Below, one piece after another: positions 30,801 through 39,121 of a DNA stretch of 42,851 bases. The notes under the pieces were generated by a model that saw only the letters and a program-made list of their open reading frames with translations, was not told where the DNA came from and searched no databases. Source of the DNA: Candidatus Saganbacteria bacterium (GTDB taxonomy: Bacteria; Margulisbacteria; WOR-1; JAPLLA01). Each line of letters starts with the position of its first letter. Within the stretch, counting starts at the first letter, position 1. The DNA is taken from positions 1 through 42,851 of the forward strand of contig JAPLLA010000052.1 in the NCBI GenBank assembly GCA_026387795.1. The letters are read 5' to 3'. Both the position numbers and the translations under genes were made by a program.

Positions 30801-32992
30801 AATCAAAACTAAAAATTCACCCGGTCAAAAATATCGACGGGATCCTAAACGGCTCAATCAAAGTTAATGGCCAGGCTTCTGCCCTTTTTGGCAAAGCGGA
30901 GTTAAAGGTAACCGACGGCAAAATACAAACCTATCCTTTTCAAGAATTAAATTGCAGCGCTAGCTTGAGCCCTAACCTTTTTGACATAGGAGAAATCACC
31001 CTAAAAAAAGATGCTGGGACACTAAATTTAAAAGGGACCTTAACTTTCAAAGGAGAAGCCGACCTCGACTTGAAAGTAGAAAACTTAGGCGTTGACATTC
31101 TAAGGGTAATTTTCCCTGAGGAAGACCAGCTTGAAGGTTACCTTAATTTGTCCGCTTCTATGGAAGGATCGCTTAATAACCCCACGATCTACGCGGACTT
31201 TAATTCCGGAAGCCTTAACTTAAGCGGCATAAGATTTGACCAAAGCAAAGGAGCTTTTCATATAAATGGCCAAAAGCTAAACTTTGACAACCTTAATTTT
31301 TATTCCGGCAGAAATATCAGCGAAATAAAAGGGACGATCCCTCTTTCGTTTGAAAAAGGAAATTTTGATCTTATCGTTTCCTTAGAAGGTTCCTCCTTGG
31401 GACTGATTAATGTTGTTACCAATAATATTAACTACGATGGGGGAGAAGCACTGATACACTTAAGCATAAAAGGTCCAGCTGCACATCCCGACATACAAGG
31501 CTCAGTCAAGCTTAATAATAGTATGGTTTCCATCCCCCCTTTAAAGGCAAAAATAGAAAACATAAATGCTAATCTAAATATTGATAACAGCATCGTTAAT
31601 ATAGAAAAATTTTCCAGCCGCTGGATTGGGAAAAACACCATGAATGAGCCAAATTCCATTAATGTCACCGGCAATATTGATCTGAACCCGGCCTTTTCTT
31701 CCCAGCAAGAAGTCATGCTCAATTTAAATCTAAAAGACACCGCCCTCCTCCTTGAATTACCGGGACTTTATGCGGGAGAAATCGATATAAAAAACTTTTC
31801 TGTAAGCGGCCCTCTACCCTTAAGCCGCGCTGGGCTAAAAAAAAGAGGACCACTGGTAAAAGGGATATTAAATTTGAGCGAGGGAAGTGTTTATCTCCCT
31901 ACTGGCAACACTTCTAAAAACGAGGATTTGTATTTAAACTACGACTTAACCCTGAACCTGGGCAAAGAAATTAACATTGGCGGAGGAAACGCTACTGCCA
32001 TTGATTTGCGTAATCTCACATTAAACATGGGAGCAGTAGCAGAAAACCTGCAGGTCTTAGGCAATACCGAAGAGCCACGTATGCTTGGCACCGTAAAATT
32101 CACGGAAGGAAGCCTTTCTATTTTAAGCCGCGACTTTACGCTGCTTACATTTGCGGACCAGGAAAAATATTACCCTTATGACCGCAACAAGCGTTCGGAA
32201 AACACCGCTACGTTTAAGGGCCTAGCTGGTGAAGAGACCATCCCCTCTTTAAATATTACTGCCCTGGCCAAGGTTACTAATTATAAAGAACAATCTTCTC
32301 CTACTGCCGGATCTGGGACCAGTACTATTACCTATGATAAAGAGGAAGTTTCCATAGTTTCACACGTAACGGGAATGCCCTTTGTAAAAGACGAGACGCG
32401 CGGAATTAAAATTGCGTTTGAGGGTTTTAAGGAAGACGCCACCAAAAAACCAACACAAATCACTCCTGCCAAATATACCGAGCAAGAAATAAAAGTGCTT
32501 TTGCTTCCGGACTTTTTAAAAGGCCCCTTGGGACTGGCCAAGGGAGAAGCAAACCCAGAAGAAGCAGGAAAGATCATAGACAATTATGTAAACAATTACA
32601 TACGCTCCGCTTTTGTGCACAAGATCGAGCGGAATCTGGAAAAAACCCTGGGGCTGGAAAGCTTGACCCTAGAATACAATTTTGGTAGAGAGCTGAGAAG
32701 GAGCGTCACCGGCACCACTGCCCGCCCCAGCACCAGCACTTCTTCTTCAGACACATCAAAAGTCGGCATTGGTGCAGTAAAAGGGTTTTTTGACCGCTTC
32801 TATATAGGAGTCAAATATGCCCAGCTTATCGGAGAAAGCTCCAGCCAAACCCAATCCCAGCTTTTTAACTATGAATTGATCTGTAAATTAGACAAAATGT
32901 GGTCTGTAAGCTATTACCAGGAACCAGCACTGCTTAACAACTCTACCATAGGCTACTCTAAAATCACTTTAAACGGAGGGTATTCTTTCTAA
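27893..32992 (+). CDS. tamB: TamB/AsmA-like lipid-transfer or translocation module protein
   Basis: 1699 aa. One N-terminal membrane anchor (about 11-31), then a very long run of repeating beta strands with recurrent NLxGxIxLxG-like units, and a C-terminal TamB (DUF490) domain ending YSKITLNGGYSF. TamB-family proteins are periplasm-spanning beta-taco grooves linking inner and outer membranes, implicated in lipid transport and barrel assembly. An Omp85 gene follows at once, as in other diderms. Two features near the start are uncertain: no Shine-Dalgarno precedes ATG 27893, and TACATAAT lies immediately upstream. Length and domain order are normal for the family. Confidence 0.9.
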   Translation: MYAGFKPHKPYFLLFLFAFISLILFVCGFSLPPVPFTDPIYKNIQAQATEQLSALFNNKVKIGSVSGTVVVGEIVLNNVEVEKKDPLTGKSFLKAEKFILHFNPLIYVMKGNNILPALYKITLVSAEAEVTRDKNGNWGIVSLLGKDKGSKELPKLPFKGTIIIQNSRANYTDVRGWGATQPQKPFAAEIKNLNGSILLKENDIAPSLKGDIIKNGKPTLVVAKGNYSLKKNLFTFKISADNLTFEEWGSYVLPIPNFKAIKGSASIPELIISGPTSTYPGFKVDSLISIKEGEVDLLGYALNKINGQVRLKEDEVSFINLGASYKNSNGILNGRIYDFRNGKMELGLEAQGFNLSYLKEFVPELKTWDISGNGLVKLKSYGTFAAPVLEAEIVSAKANLYGQEIKGALLVALKDNVVDLNLKKVYAYGGTILGKSRILLSSPSPQMEANLYVSDLNLETIAPGVPGISGNSNGTIVLSGPINNLKGNVSLKLDKALLFGQSVNQINSSFIYRNGSVILDNFSILSAKGSFTSSGTIDPDLTCNLLTQSKGLELKGSGFLGRMGALLKNFDGKIAFTLNEKFLKNPIKRLKAKGKFEIEKGYLGNQQIDSASGTIEIGNGQIHIEKGVAQTGNTSISIEGQTGLGIESNLNIVGKNCELENLQIFSHLIPSHIYSKIRGHADVILSMSGTIPKETIFTSFAPLLLLNTKIEILVKDASAGTVKFLPSHLLAEYKEKKLYLKEAHLETPTSKIDANGKIDADLNLDLAVKGYLDLANLSPILPEEESLKGLANFEAAITGNLANPIANTSFTIKDLGWNIFSLENIKGKVEWKNYLLTFMEPLSTQGSGSSLKALKNRYLLSGSVDFSKTEGLKNLEHVNLDLSLDIKDSDLRNFLSFIELIRAETQARLSISSNLPSSKIKINKKNLLLPSIKEYLANSSLLLYKTNSTKTYRYFLEAFEKETEELGTSQSKLKIHPVKNIDGILNGSIKVNGQASALFGKAELKVTDGKIQTYPFQELNCSASLSPNLFDIGEITLKKDAGTLNLKGTLTFKGEADLDLKVENLGVDILRVIFPEEDQLEGYLNLSASMEGSLNNPTIYADFNSGSLNLSGIRFDQSKGAFHINGQKLNFDNLNFYSGRNISEIKGTIPLSFEKGNFDLIVSLEGSSLGLINVVTNNINYDGGEALIHLSIKGPAAHPDIQGSVKLNNSMVSIPPLKAKIENINANLNIDNSIVNIEKFSSRWIGKNTMNEPNSINVTGNIDLNPAFSSQQEVMLNLNLKDTALLLELPGLYAGEIDIKNFSVSGPLPLSRAGLKKRGPLVKGILNLSEGSVYLPTGNTSKNEDLYLNYDLTLNLGKEINIGGGNATAIDLRNLTLNMGAVAENLQVLGNTEEPRMLGTVKFTEGSLSILSRDFTLLTFADQEKYYPYDRNKRSENTATFKGLAGEETIPSLNITALAKVTNYKEQSSPTAGSGTSTITYDKEEVSIVSHVTGMPFVKDETRGIKIAFEGFKEDATKKPTQITPAKYTEQEIKVLLLPDFLKGPLGLAKGEANPEEAGKIIDNYVNNYIRSAFVHKIERNLEKTLGLESLTLEYNFGRELRRSVTGTTARPSTSTSSSDTSKVGIGAVKGFFDRFYIGVKYAQLIGESSSQTQSQLFNYELICKLDKMWSVSYYQEPALLNNSTIGYSKITLNGGYSF

Positions 32993-33038
32993 AATGGTTA
33001 TGCTAAAATGTGAAATTCAATTAGGGGGTTTTAAGAAG

Positions 33039-34730
33039 ATGTTTAAGATTAAGCACTGGTTATGGTGCTTTATAACAATAATATTGCTGACCTCCCCCAC
33101 TTGGGCAATCACCGAAGAAAACACCGTAGAAGTTGCTCCCTTGATTACTGCGGTTGAATTCCGAGGAAATTTTAATGTTCCAGATAAAATAGTAAGCGAT
33201 GCTATTTTCAGCCGGGTTGGAGAAAGCCTTTCCCAAACAAAAGTACGCACAGATATTAAATCAATCTACTCGCTTGGTTATTTTAAAGATGTTACGGTTG
33301 CTTTTGAGAAGTATTTTTACGGGACAAAAGTTGTTTATATGTGCGTCGAGAACCCAGCCATAGCAGGGATTTCTATCGAAGGCAATTCCGCAATCCCTAC
33401 CACCCAAATCCTGGCTATTATGCGCACCGCCACCAAAAAAGTTCTAAATTTCAGGTTTTTACAAGAAGACATTAAGGCCATTAATCAGCTTTACCAAGAC
33501 AAGGGCTATTCCATGGCACATGTCATAGACACTTCTATGGATGAAACCAATAACCATCTGACAATAAAAATTCTGGAAGGAAAAGTAGAATCGATCGCCA
33601 TAGAAGGCAACGAACTGACGCAAAACTATGTCATTATGAGAGAAATCGACACCAAAGTAGGCGACGTATTTAATGAGCAGGTTTTTGCAAAGGACCTGCG
33701 GCGTGTTTACAACCTTGGTTTCTTTTCCGAGGTTATACCAAATGTCCAGCCTGGAAGCACTATGGACAAAATCATCGTTGTTCTAAACGTAAAAGAAACC
33801 CGCTCCAATACGGTAAATTTCGGGGGTGGTTATGGTGAAAGGGAAGGGATGTTTGGTTTTATTGATTTGTCAATTAATAATCTCTTTGGTACTGCCCGGG
33901 GCCTTTTGATCAGGGGCCAAGCAGGACAACAACTACAAACTTATCAATTCAAGTATACCGACCCCTGGTTTATTCCGGAACGCTTGGGAGCTCGTACTGC
34001 CTTTTCGTTTAAGAGATGGTATACCATAGGACAGGAACTTTACATAAGCACCCAAAACGAAACCAGCAACGGAGGGGAAATCTCCTTTGGTAAATCCTTA
34101 AGCGATGAACTAAAAACCTCTCTTACTATGGGGATAGAAAGGGTTGAACCGTATCAAACCGCCACCTTTGAACCCTATGACTCAAATACGATCGGTTTTT
34201 CTGTTTCTTATGATACGCGCGATTTCTGGCTCAACCCTTCCAGCGGGGTCATGTACTCTTTGGCTCTTAAGCAGGGTTGGAAAAATGCGGTTTCCGCAAA
34301 CACCACCTTTTTCAAAGCCACCCCGGACCTGAATTGGTTCTTCCCTATCATTAAAAACCAGGTCTTGGCACTGCATTTGGGCTTGGGAGCCGCTACCACC
34401 TATGTCCCCATCAGCGAACTCTACTGGTGCGGCGGTGCCAATTCTGTTAGAGGTTATTCCCCTTCGGAAACCAGGATCGGCAGGCTAAAAATTATTGGCA
34501 ACATTGAATACCGCTTGAATTTTAACGATACTTTCCAAGGCGTTTTCTTTGTGGACTTTGGAGATGCTTGGGATACCGGCGGAATTACCACTTCACGCTT
34601 TATGACTGGCTGGGGTCCAGGAGTGCGCCTTAACACTCCGCTTGGCCCAATCCGCTTGGATTACGGCGTAGGCGCAGGCAGAACCTTCAGCGAAGGTATT
34701 ATCCACTTCTCAATCGGTCAAGCATTCTAA
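33039..34730 (+). CDS. bamA: Omp85-family outer-membrane assembly protein (BamA/TamA)
   Basis: The open frame begins at 32994, but the ATG at 33039 starts a proper signal peptide (MFKIKHWLWCFITIILLTSPTWA), giving 563 aa. Three POTRA domains follow (ITAVEFRGN.., IAGISIEGNS.., VESIAIEGNE..), then a 16-strand-type barrel with the Omp85 signatures SVRGYSPSE (lid-lock loop), FVDFGDAW and PIRLDYGVG. It inserts beta-barrel proteins into the outer membrane. The three-POTRA form and the tamB gene 46 nt upstream fit TamA as well as a reduced BamA, and no other Omp85 is in the window, so the symbol is provisional. The stop overlaps the rsmG start (TAATG). Confidence 0.88.
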   Translation: MFKIKHWLWCFITIILLTSPTWAITEENTVEVAPLITAVEFRGNFNVPDKIVSDAIFSRVGESLSQTKVRTDIKSIYSLGYFKDVTVAFEKYFYGTKVVYMCVENPAIAGISIEGNSAIPTTQILAIMRTATKKVLNFRFLQEDIKAINQLYQDKGYSMAHVIDTSMDETNNHLTIKILEGKVESIAIEGNELTQNYVIMREIDTKVGDVFNEQVFAKDLRRVYNLGFFSEVIPNVQPGSTMDKIIVVLNVKETRSNTVNFGGGYGEREGMFGFIDLSINNLFGTARGLLIRGQAGQQLQTYQFKYTDPWFIPERLGARTAFSFKRWYTIGQELYISTQNETSNGGEISFGKSLSDELKTSLTMGIERVEPYQTATFEPYDSNTIGFSVSYDTRDFWLNPSSGVMYSLALKQGWKNAVSANTTFFKATPDLNWFFPIIKNQVLALHLGLGAATTYVPISELYWCGGANSVRGYSPSETRIGRLKIIGNIEYRLNFNDTFQGVFFVDFGDAWDTGGITTSRFMTGWGPGVRLNTPLGPIRLDYGVGAGRTFSEGIIHFSIGQAF

Positions 34731-35317
34731 TGAGGGATAAATTTAATCTATATAAAGATGCGTTAATCGAGTGGAATGAGAAGTTTAATTTAACCGCGAT
34801 TACGGATCCAAAAGAGATAGAGACCAAGCATTTTGAAGATTCGCTTTCCATTCTTCAAGCAATCGAATTAACCAATCAAAGCGTTGCCGATATTGGCACT
34901 GGTGCAGGTTTTCCGGGAATCCCTTTAAAAATTGCCTCCCCCAACATCAAATTAACCTTAATTGAAGCCACCAAGAAAAAAACCGAATTTCTAAAACACA
35001 TCGTAAACCTTCTTGGCTTAAAAGATGTAGAAATTATTTGGGGGAGGGCCGAAACACTAAAAAACCGGCAATTTGATGTGGTGCTTGCACGCGCTGTGGC
35101 TAAACTCCCTAAACTTGTAGAATATTGTTTGCCGCTGGTAAAATCAAAAGGGGTTTTTGTTGCCATGAAAAGCCAGCATATCGAAGAGGAAATTAAGGAG
35201 GCGGGAACAATACTTAAAAAGCTTGGCGGAAAAGTAAAGGAAATAAAAAGAATAATTTTACCATCATCGGGAATCGCTAGAACCTTGGTCATTATAGAAA
35301 AAAATAAATTGTTGTGA
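34730..35317 (+). CDS. rsmG: 16S rRNA (guanine527-N7)-methyltransferase
   Basis: 195 aa. RsmG motif I VADIGTGAGFPGIPLKIA, FNLTAITDPKEIETKHFEDSL at the start (family WNEKFNLTAI), and VLARAVAKLPKLVEYCLPLV are all present. It methylates G527 of 16S rRNA. The ATG overlaps the bamA stop by one base, so it is translationally coupled. The stop lies inside the -10 region of parA. rsmG-parA-parB is the conserved order near many replication origins, although no dnaA or origin is in this window. Confidence 0.95.
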   Translation: MRDKFNLYKDALIEWNEKFNLTAITDPKEIETKHFEDSLSILQAIELTNQSVADIGTGAGFPGIPLKIASPNIKLTLIEATKKKTEFLKHIVNLLGLKDVEIIWGRAETLKNRQFDVVLARAVAKLPKLVEYCLPLVKSKGVFVAMKSQHIEEEIKEAGTILKKLGGKVKEIKRIILPSSGIARTLVIIEKNKLL

Positions 35318-35323
35318 TAAAAT
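35315..35323 (+). promoter_or_regulatory. Extended -10 promoter of parA (probable leaderless)
   Basis: TGA-TAAAAT, a TGn-extended -10, overlaps the rsmG stop and ends 9 nt before the parA ATG. No Shine-Dalgarno is present. Confidence 0.45.
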
Positions 35324-35332
35324 ACAAAACCT

Positions 35333-36115
35333 ATGGGCATAATACTGGCAACCGTAAATCAAAAAGGCGGAGTAGGCAAAACCACTACTGCCATTAACCT
35401 GGCAGCCTACCTTGCTACCTACGGCAAAAAAATACTCCTAATAGATTCCGATCCGCAAGGTAACGCCACTTCCGGCCTGGGCCAAAACCATCTCGACCTG
35501 GAAAAATGCTTATATGATGTATTGATCGACAATGAAGATGCAAGCAATGTCATCAGACGCACCAGTATCGTGGGTTTAGATCTTCTTCCCACCTCCCCTC
35601 GCCTGGCAGGAGCAGAGGTAGAACTCGTAAACGAACCGGAAAGGGAAACCCGGCTTAAAGCCGCACTTGCTCCGATTAAAGACAATTACGATTTTATCAT
35701 CATAGATTGTCCGCCATCTCTAAACTTGCTCACAGTAAACGCTTTAACTGCAGCAGACGAAGTATTAATCCCGATCCAATGCGAATACTACGCATTGGAA
35801 GGACTTAGCCAGCTTAACAACACTCTTGATCTGGTAAAACAAAGCCTTAACCCAAGCTTAAAAATCAGGGCAATCGTATTAACCATGTATAACACCAGAA
35901 CGCTGCTCTCTGACCAAGTAGCAGAAGAAGCCCGGAAACATTTTGGGGGAAAGGTTTTAAAAACCGTAATCCCCCGGAACATCCGGCTGGCAGAAGCACC
36001 CAGCTTTGGCCAACCGATATTGTTCTATGATCCCTCATCCAGCGGTGCAACCGCGTATGAAAGCATCACTCGTGAGTTGCTCGAAGCAGACCAGCTTGTC
36101 TCTGTCGAAGAATAA
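35333..36115 (+). CDS. parA: Chromosome-partitioning ATPase ParA/Soj
   Basis: 260 aa. Deviant Walker A KGGVGKTTTAINLAAYLA (about 11-28), Walker A' DSDPQGNATSGLGQ, and FIIIDCPPSLNLLTVNAL (Walker B) are clear. It is a DNA-binding ATPase that moves ParB-parS complexes. The start GILATVNQKGGVG agrees with the family. No Shine-Dalgarno is seen, and an extended -10 ends 9 nt before the ATG, so leaderless translation is likely. parB follows by 20 nt. Confidence 0.96.
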   Translation: MGIILATVNQKGGVGKTTTAINLAAYLATYGKKILLIDSDPQGNATSGLGQNHLDLEKCLYDVLIDNEDASNVIRRTSIVGLDLLPTSPRLAGAEVELVNEPERETRLKAALAPIKDNYDFIIIDCPPSLNLLTVNALTAADEVLIPIQCEYYALEGLSQLNNTLDLVKQSLNPSLKIRAIVLTMYNTRTLLSDQVAEEARKHFGGKVLKTVIPRNIRLAEAPSFGQPILFYDPSSSGATAYESITRELLEADQLVSVEE

Positions 36116-36135
36116 ATTTTGAAAGGAGCCCCGTC

Positions 36136-37077
36136 ATGGCAACAAGTAAACGCGGCCTCGGTAAAGGTTTAGGAGCATTAATCCCGCAGAATTCGGTTTT
36201 TACAGGAGGCCGTACTATCGTAAACATCAATATCGATAGTGTGGTGCCAAACCCCAGGCAGCCACGCACCACTTTTCCGGAAGGGAGCTTAGAAGACCTG
36301 GCCGCTTCCATTAAAGCCCAGGGAGTCGCACAACCAATACTGGTAAGGATGAAAAACAATAAATATGAATTAGTGGCCGGGGAAAGAAGGTTGCGCGCTG
36401 CCAAACAAGCAGGACTAAATGTTATCCCTGCCATTATTAAAAGTTTTACTGATCAGGAGTCTTTGGAAATCGCATTAATTGAGAATTTACAGAGGGAAGA
36501 TTTGAATCCCATGGACGAAGCAGAAGCTTATGCCCTACTCTCAAAAGAATTCAATCTTACCCAAGCGCAAATTGCAGAAAAAGTGGGGAAAAAGAGAACC
36601 ACAGTTACAAACATGATGCGGCTTTTGGGACTGCCCAAAGAAGTTAAAGACAGCCTGCGTAAAGGTGTAATTTCTGTAGGCCATGCCAGACCCCTGGCTG
36701 CTTTGGGAGAAGAAGATAAACAAAAGTTTTTCTTTGAAGAGATCATCCGCAGGAACCTAAGCGTAAGAGATGTTGAGCTTTTAATCTATGGACCGACTAA
36801 AACTGATAAAAAACGAGTAGTTAAAAAATATAAAAGCCTCTTAAGCCCTGAACTCATAGAAATACTGGAAGAATTAACTTCTTATTTAGGGACCAAGGTC
36901 CATTTAATGGGAAATGAAGAAAAAGGAAAGATCGAAATCAGTTATTTCTCTAAGGAAGACCTGGAAAGAGTAATTGATCTTATTTTGGGTAAACCTGAAG
37001 AGCTGGTGATGGAAGACGGAACAAGTATGTCTCATGGGGCTCATACAGAAGAAAGTCCAGAAGCAACGGTACATTAA
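36136..37077 (+). CDS. parB: Chromosome-partitioning protein ParB
   Basis: 313 aa. GKGLGALIP at the N-terminus (ParA-stimulating arm), VVPNPRQPRTTFPE, the CTP-binding GERRLRAAKQAG, IENLQREDLNPMDEA, and an HTH region (LTQAQIAEKVGKKRTTVTNMMRLLGLP) that binds parS. The C-terminus carries the dimerisation segment. AAAGGAG precedes the ATG. No parS-like GTTTCACGTGAAAC site was seen in the window. About 60 nt after the stop comes the poly-G promoter of the next gene. Confidence 0.96.
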   Translation: MATSKRGLGKGLGALIPQNSVFTGGRTIVNINIDSVVPNPRQPRTTFPEGSLEDLAASIKAQGVAQPILVRMKNNKYELVAGERRLRAAKQAGLNVIPAIIKSFTDQESLEIALIENLQREDLNPMDEAEAYALLSKEFNLTQAQIAEKVGKKRTTVTNMMRLLGLPKEVKDSLRKGVISVGHARPLAALGEEDKQKFFFEEIIRRNLSVRDVELLIYGPTKTDKKRVVKKYKSLLSPELIEILEELTSYLGTKVHLMGNEEKGKIEISYFSKEDLERVIDLILGKPEELVMEDGTSMSHGAHTEESPEATVH

Positions 37078-37084
37078 TTATCTC

Positions 37085-37112
37085 TTGAAATAATTAGGGG
37101 GGGGGCTATAAT
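37085..37112 (+). promoter_or_regulatory. Promoter with a 9-G tract in the spacer (candidate phase-variable)
   Basis: TTGAAA (37085-37090), a 16-nt spacer containing nine consecutive G (37097-37105), and a perfect TATAAT (37107-37112). A slip by one G would change the spacer to 15 or 17 nt. It drives the secreted-protein gene at 37140. Confidence 0.65.
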
Positions 37113-37139
37113 TAGAATCTGATAAAGGGGGAATAAAAA

Positions 37140-38045
37140 ATGAAAAAGATTATGATCCTTGTTTCTGCACTCTTTCTGGTATCTGTCTTAACAACTGCTG
37201 CTTTTTGTTCTATTCCTTCTCCTGTTTACCTGGGATTTAAAAGCTCTTTTGCATATAGCACAGAAAAACTAAATGTCATGATCAATAGTACTGGTATAAC
37301 CACTCCTGAAAGAAATCAGCTATTCATATTACGGGACTGTCAGACAAAATTAGAGATAGAGATGAATAAACTTATAAGTCAGTGTATGTCTCCCGATTAT
37401 CCCTCTCCATCGTGTCTTTCAAATTTTACACCCACTTGTATTTCGGCAAATAACACTTTAGCAACTATAACCCCTGTTTCAAAAAAGATCACTACTATTA
37501 TTGATGCAATGAAAAAGGAAGTGAACGTGTATCTAACACAAGCTCAATATATGTATTTAGAAGGAATGGTAAATGGAGCCCAAAATTTGCTTTTGAAATA
37601 CAACCAAGCATTGGCTACGGCAAACTCTTACTTAAACAATTCTTGTGCGCAACCTCCGAAATATCTAGTCCCTAGTCAGATAACAACGTTACTTCCCGTG
37701 TCAAGTTATGATTGGTTTTTAATAACCGGCTTTAACGAGTTTACAAAAATTGTACCACAAGATAGTAATGTAAAATCTCAAGTTGAAAGCAAAAAAAACG
37801 TGTTTACTCTTTATTTAGCTAATATGCAGGAATCAGTGTTAGGTTACCTCAGAAGAGGCTTGCAACTTTCGATTGGGGCAAATTCAGTTAAACCAGTCCC
37901 TGACCTGGCTAAAACCGAATTAAAGACTTTTGTCGCAAATAGTTTAAAAGAATTAAACGCAATTAGATCAGCAAACAGTACTATTGCCGCAAAAAAGGAA
38001 GCTTTAAGAATAGATTTAAATGCTGCTTTAAAACTGGCTCAATAA
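37140..38045 (+). CDS. Secreted protein of unknown function
   Basis: 301 aa with signal peptide MKKIMILVSALFLVSVLTTAAFC and a strong Shine-Dalgarno (AAAGGGGG). The mature part is mostly helical, with five Cys spaced to allow disulfides: one in RDCQTK, three in QCMSPDYPSPSCLSNFTPTC, and one in NNSCAQPPK. Many Asn/Thr residues are present. No family was recognised. The promoter has a 9-G spacer tract, which suggests on/off or graded expression and so a surface-exposed or interaction role (inference). A terminator hairpin of the repeated family follows. It opens the accessory region after parB. Confidence 0.7.
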   Translation: MKKIMILVSALFLVSVLTTAAFCSIPSPVYLGFKSSFAYSTEKLNVMINSTGITTPERNQLFILRDCQTKLEIEMNKLISQCMSPDYPSPSCLSNFTPTCISANNTLATITPVSKKITTIIDAMKKEVNVYLTQAQYMYLEGMVNGAQNLLLKYNQALATANSYLNNSCAQPPKYLVPSQITTLLPVSSYDWFLITGFNEFTKIVPQDSNVKSQVESKKNVFTLYLANMQESVLGYLRRGLQLSIGANSVKPVPDLAKTELKTFVANSLKELNAIRSANSTIAAKKEALRIDLNAALKLAQ

Positions 38046-38064
38046 AACTTAGCAGGCACGTAAA

Positions 38065-38104
38065 AAAAGCCTTCTTCGATTAAAAACCGAATGAAGGCTT
38101 TTTT
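38065..38104. terminator. Repeated terminator hairpin, copy 1
   Basis: AAAAGCCTTC...GAAGGCTTTT with inner TTCG/CGAA and loop ATTAAAAAC, followed by T. One of four related hairpins in 4.6 kb. It ends the secreted-protein gene and can also act on the BRO strand side. Confidence 0.75.
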
Positions 38105-38128
38105 GTTGATCTTGCAATAATTGATTCG

Positions 38129-38965
38129 CTATTGATTCTTTATTTCTTTCACTTTTTGCTGTTTTGGCAAGTAATTTCCCCTATTAGAAACATTTTTACC
38201 AGTTTCTTGTTCTAGTTGTCTCCTGGCACCACCTGCAACCCTACCCCCTTTTTGCGCTGCAACTTTATTTTCAATAAAGCCTTGGGCATCTTTATTCCTA
38301 GTAATTTCTGTGGTAGCTGCTTCGCTGAGCATAGAAAAGATTAACTCCAAATTATTCATGTGATCCCTTAGGTTCTCTCTTTTTAATCCTTTAAACCTTC
38401 TATATGCGGAAGGAGTCATACCAAAAGCAGCTTTAGAAATCTCAGCAGTCAAAATAGCATAGTTGCGACCTTCTTTTATCCCCCGTTTATTCCACTCGTC
38501 CGTAAGCTCTCCCCTAATAGCAATCCCTCTCATCCTTTTTTCAACCCAATTATCCGGATATCCTTTGGCCTTATAAAGAGCCCTGGTCCTTTTGGCTCCT
38601 AATTCCGGATCTTCGATCTCCTGAACCCTTTCATAGCCTACTCTGGCCAGCCAGCGCTTAAACGGCTCTGCCTTTGGAGATGGAATTGATTGGATAATAC
38701 GGAATAAGGATTCTGTATTAGCACAATCCGTTGCACGCAATTTCCCATCTGGAGCCCTCAATTTGAACTGTCGACAAAATGTCGACAGTTCAACTCCTTC
38801 CTCATCTTTAACCCGTACTTTCATCTTGTACCAATAGTCCCTGGGATTGACACTGTCACTCAAAGCTTCAACAACATCAATAACCGAAAACCACCACTCG
38901 TTGTTATAAATTAATCTTCTAATCTGCCTCCCTCGGAAAACTGCCAAATGCTTTTCTTCTTCCAC
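38129..38965 (-). CDS. BRO-N family protein (phage antirepressor-like)
   Basis: About 278 aa. The N-terminal Bro-N domain (AVFRGRQIRRLIYNNEWWFSVIDVVEALSD) is followed by a conserved extension (FRIIQSIPSPKAEPFKRWLARVGYERVQEI.., KRMRGIAIRGELTDEWNKRGIKEGRNYAILTAEISKAAFGMTP). It resembles the phage/baculovirus BRO and antirepressor proteins common as single accessory genes in uncultured bacteria; function unknown, DNA binding likely. The open frame begins with GTG at 38974, but GTG at 38965 fits AAGGGG spacing better. A perfect 13-bp inverted repeat lies inside (38763-38793). The boundary motif TGAGCAATTTGC lies 34 nt upstream of the start. Confidence 0.8.
   Translation of the reverse strand: MEEEKHLAVFRGRQIRRLIYNNEWWFSVIDVVEALSDSVNPRDYWYKMKVRVKDEEGVELSTFCRQFKLRAPDGKLRATDCANTESLFRIIQSIPSPKAEPFKRWLARVGYERVQEIEDPELGAKRTRALYKAKGYPDNWVEKRMRGIAIRGELTDEWNKRGIKEGRNYAILTAEISKAAFGMTPSAYRRFKGLKRENLRDHMNNLELIFSMLSEAATTEITRNKDAQGFIENKVAAQKGGRVAGGARRQLEQETGKNVSNRGNYLPKQQKVKEIKNQ
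38763..38793. repeat. Perfect inverted repeat inside the BRO gene
   Basis: TTGAACTGTCGAC, loop AAAAT, GTCGACAGTTCAA: 13-bp arms with no mismatch, in the codons for ELSTFCRQFK. Confidence 0.85.
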
Positions 38966-38998
38966 AATAAACACCCCTTTCTATGTTTATTGGGATAT

Positions 38999-39018
38999 TG
39001 AGCAATTTGCTTTCCCGC
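38999..39018 (+). repeat. Boundary motif upstream of the BRO gene
   Basis: TGAGCAATTTGCTTTCCCGC matches sites upstream of RhuM-Fic (40899) and DUF1016 (41930), and a part match at 19346. Farther along, near 39073-39095, GGATTTTTAGACGAGGTGT and TTGAAAATTAC resemble the 42027-42055 stretch. The rest of 39019-39121 holds nothing recognised. Confidence 0.6.
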
Positions 39019-39121
39019 TTTTTAGAAGATTTTCACGAGGGGTTTATGATTAAAAAGGCCAAGGGATGTCGGATTTTTAGACGAGGTGTTGAAAATTACT
39101 ACAACAAATTATTGCCGTGTA

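Noticed and set aside
35315-37140. Replication origin or parS site by the parAB genes
   Set aside because: No DnaA boxes cluster and no GTTTCACGTGAAAC-like site was found.
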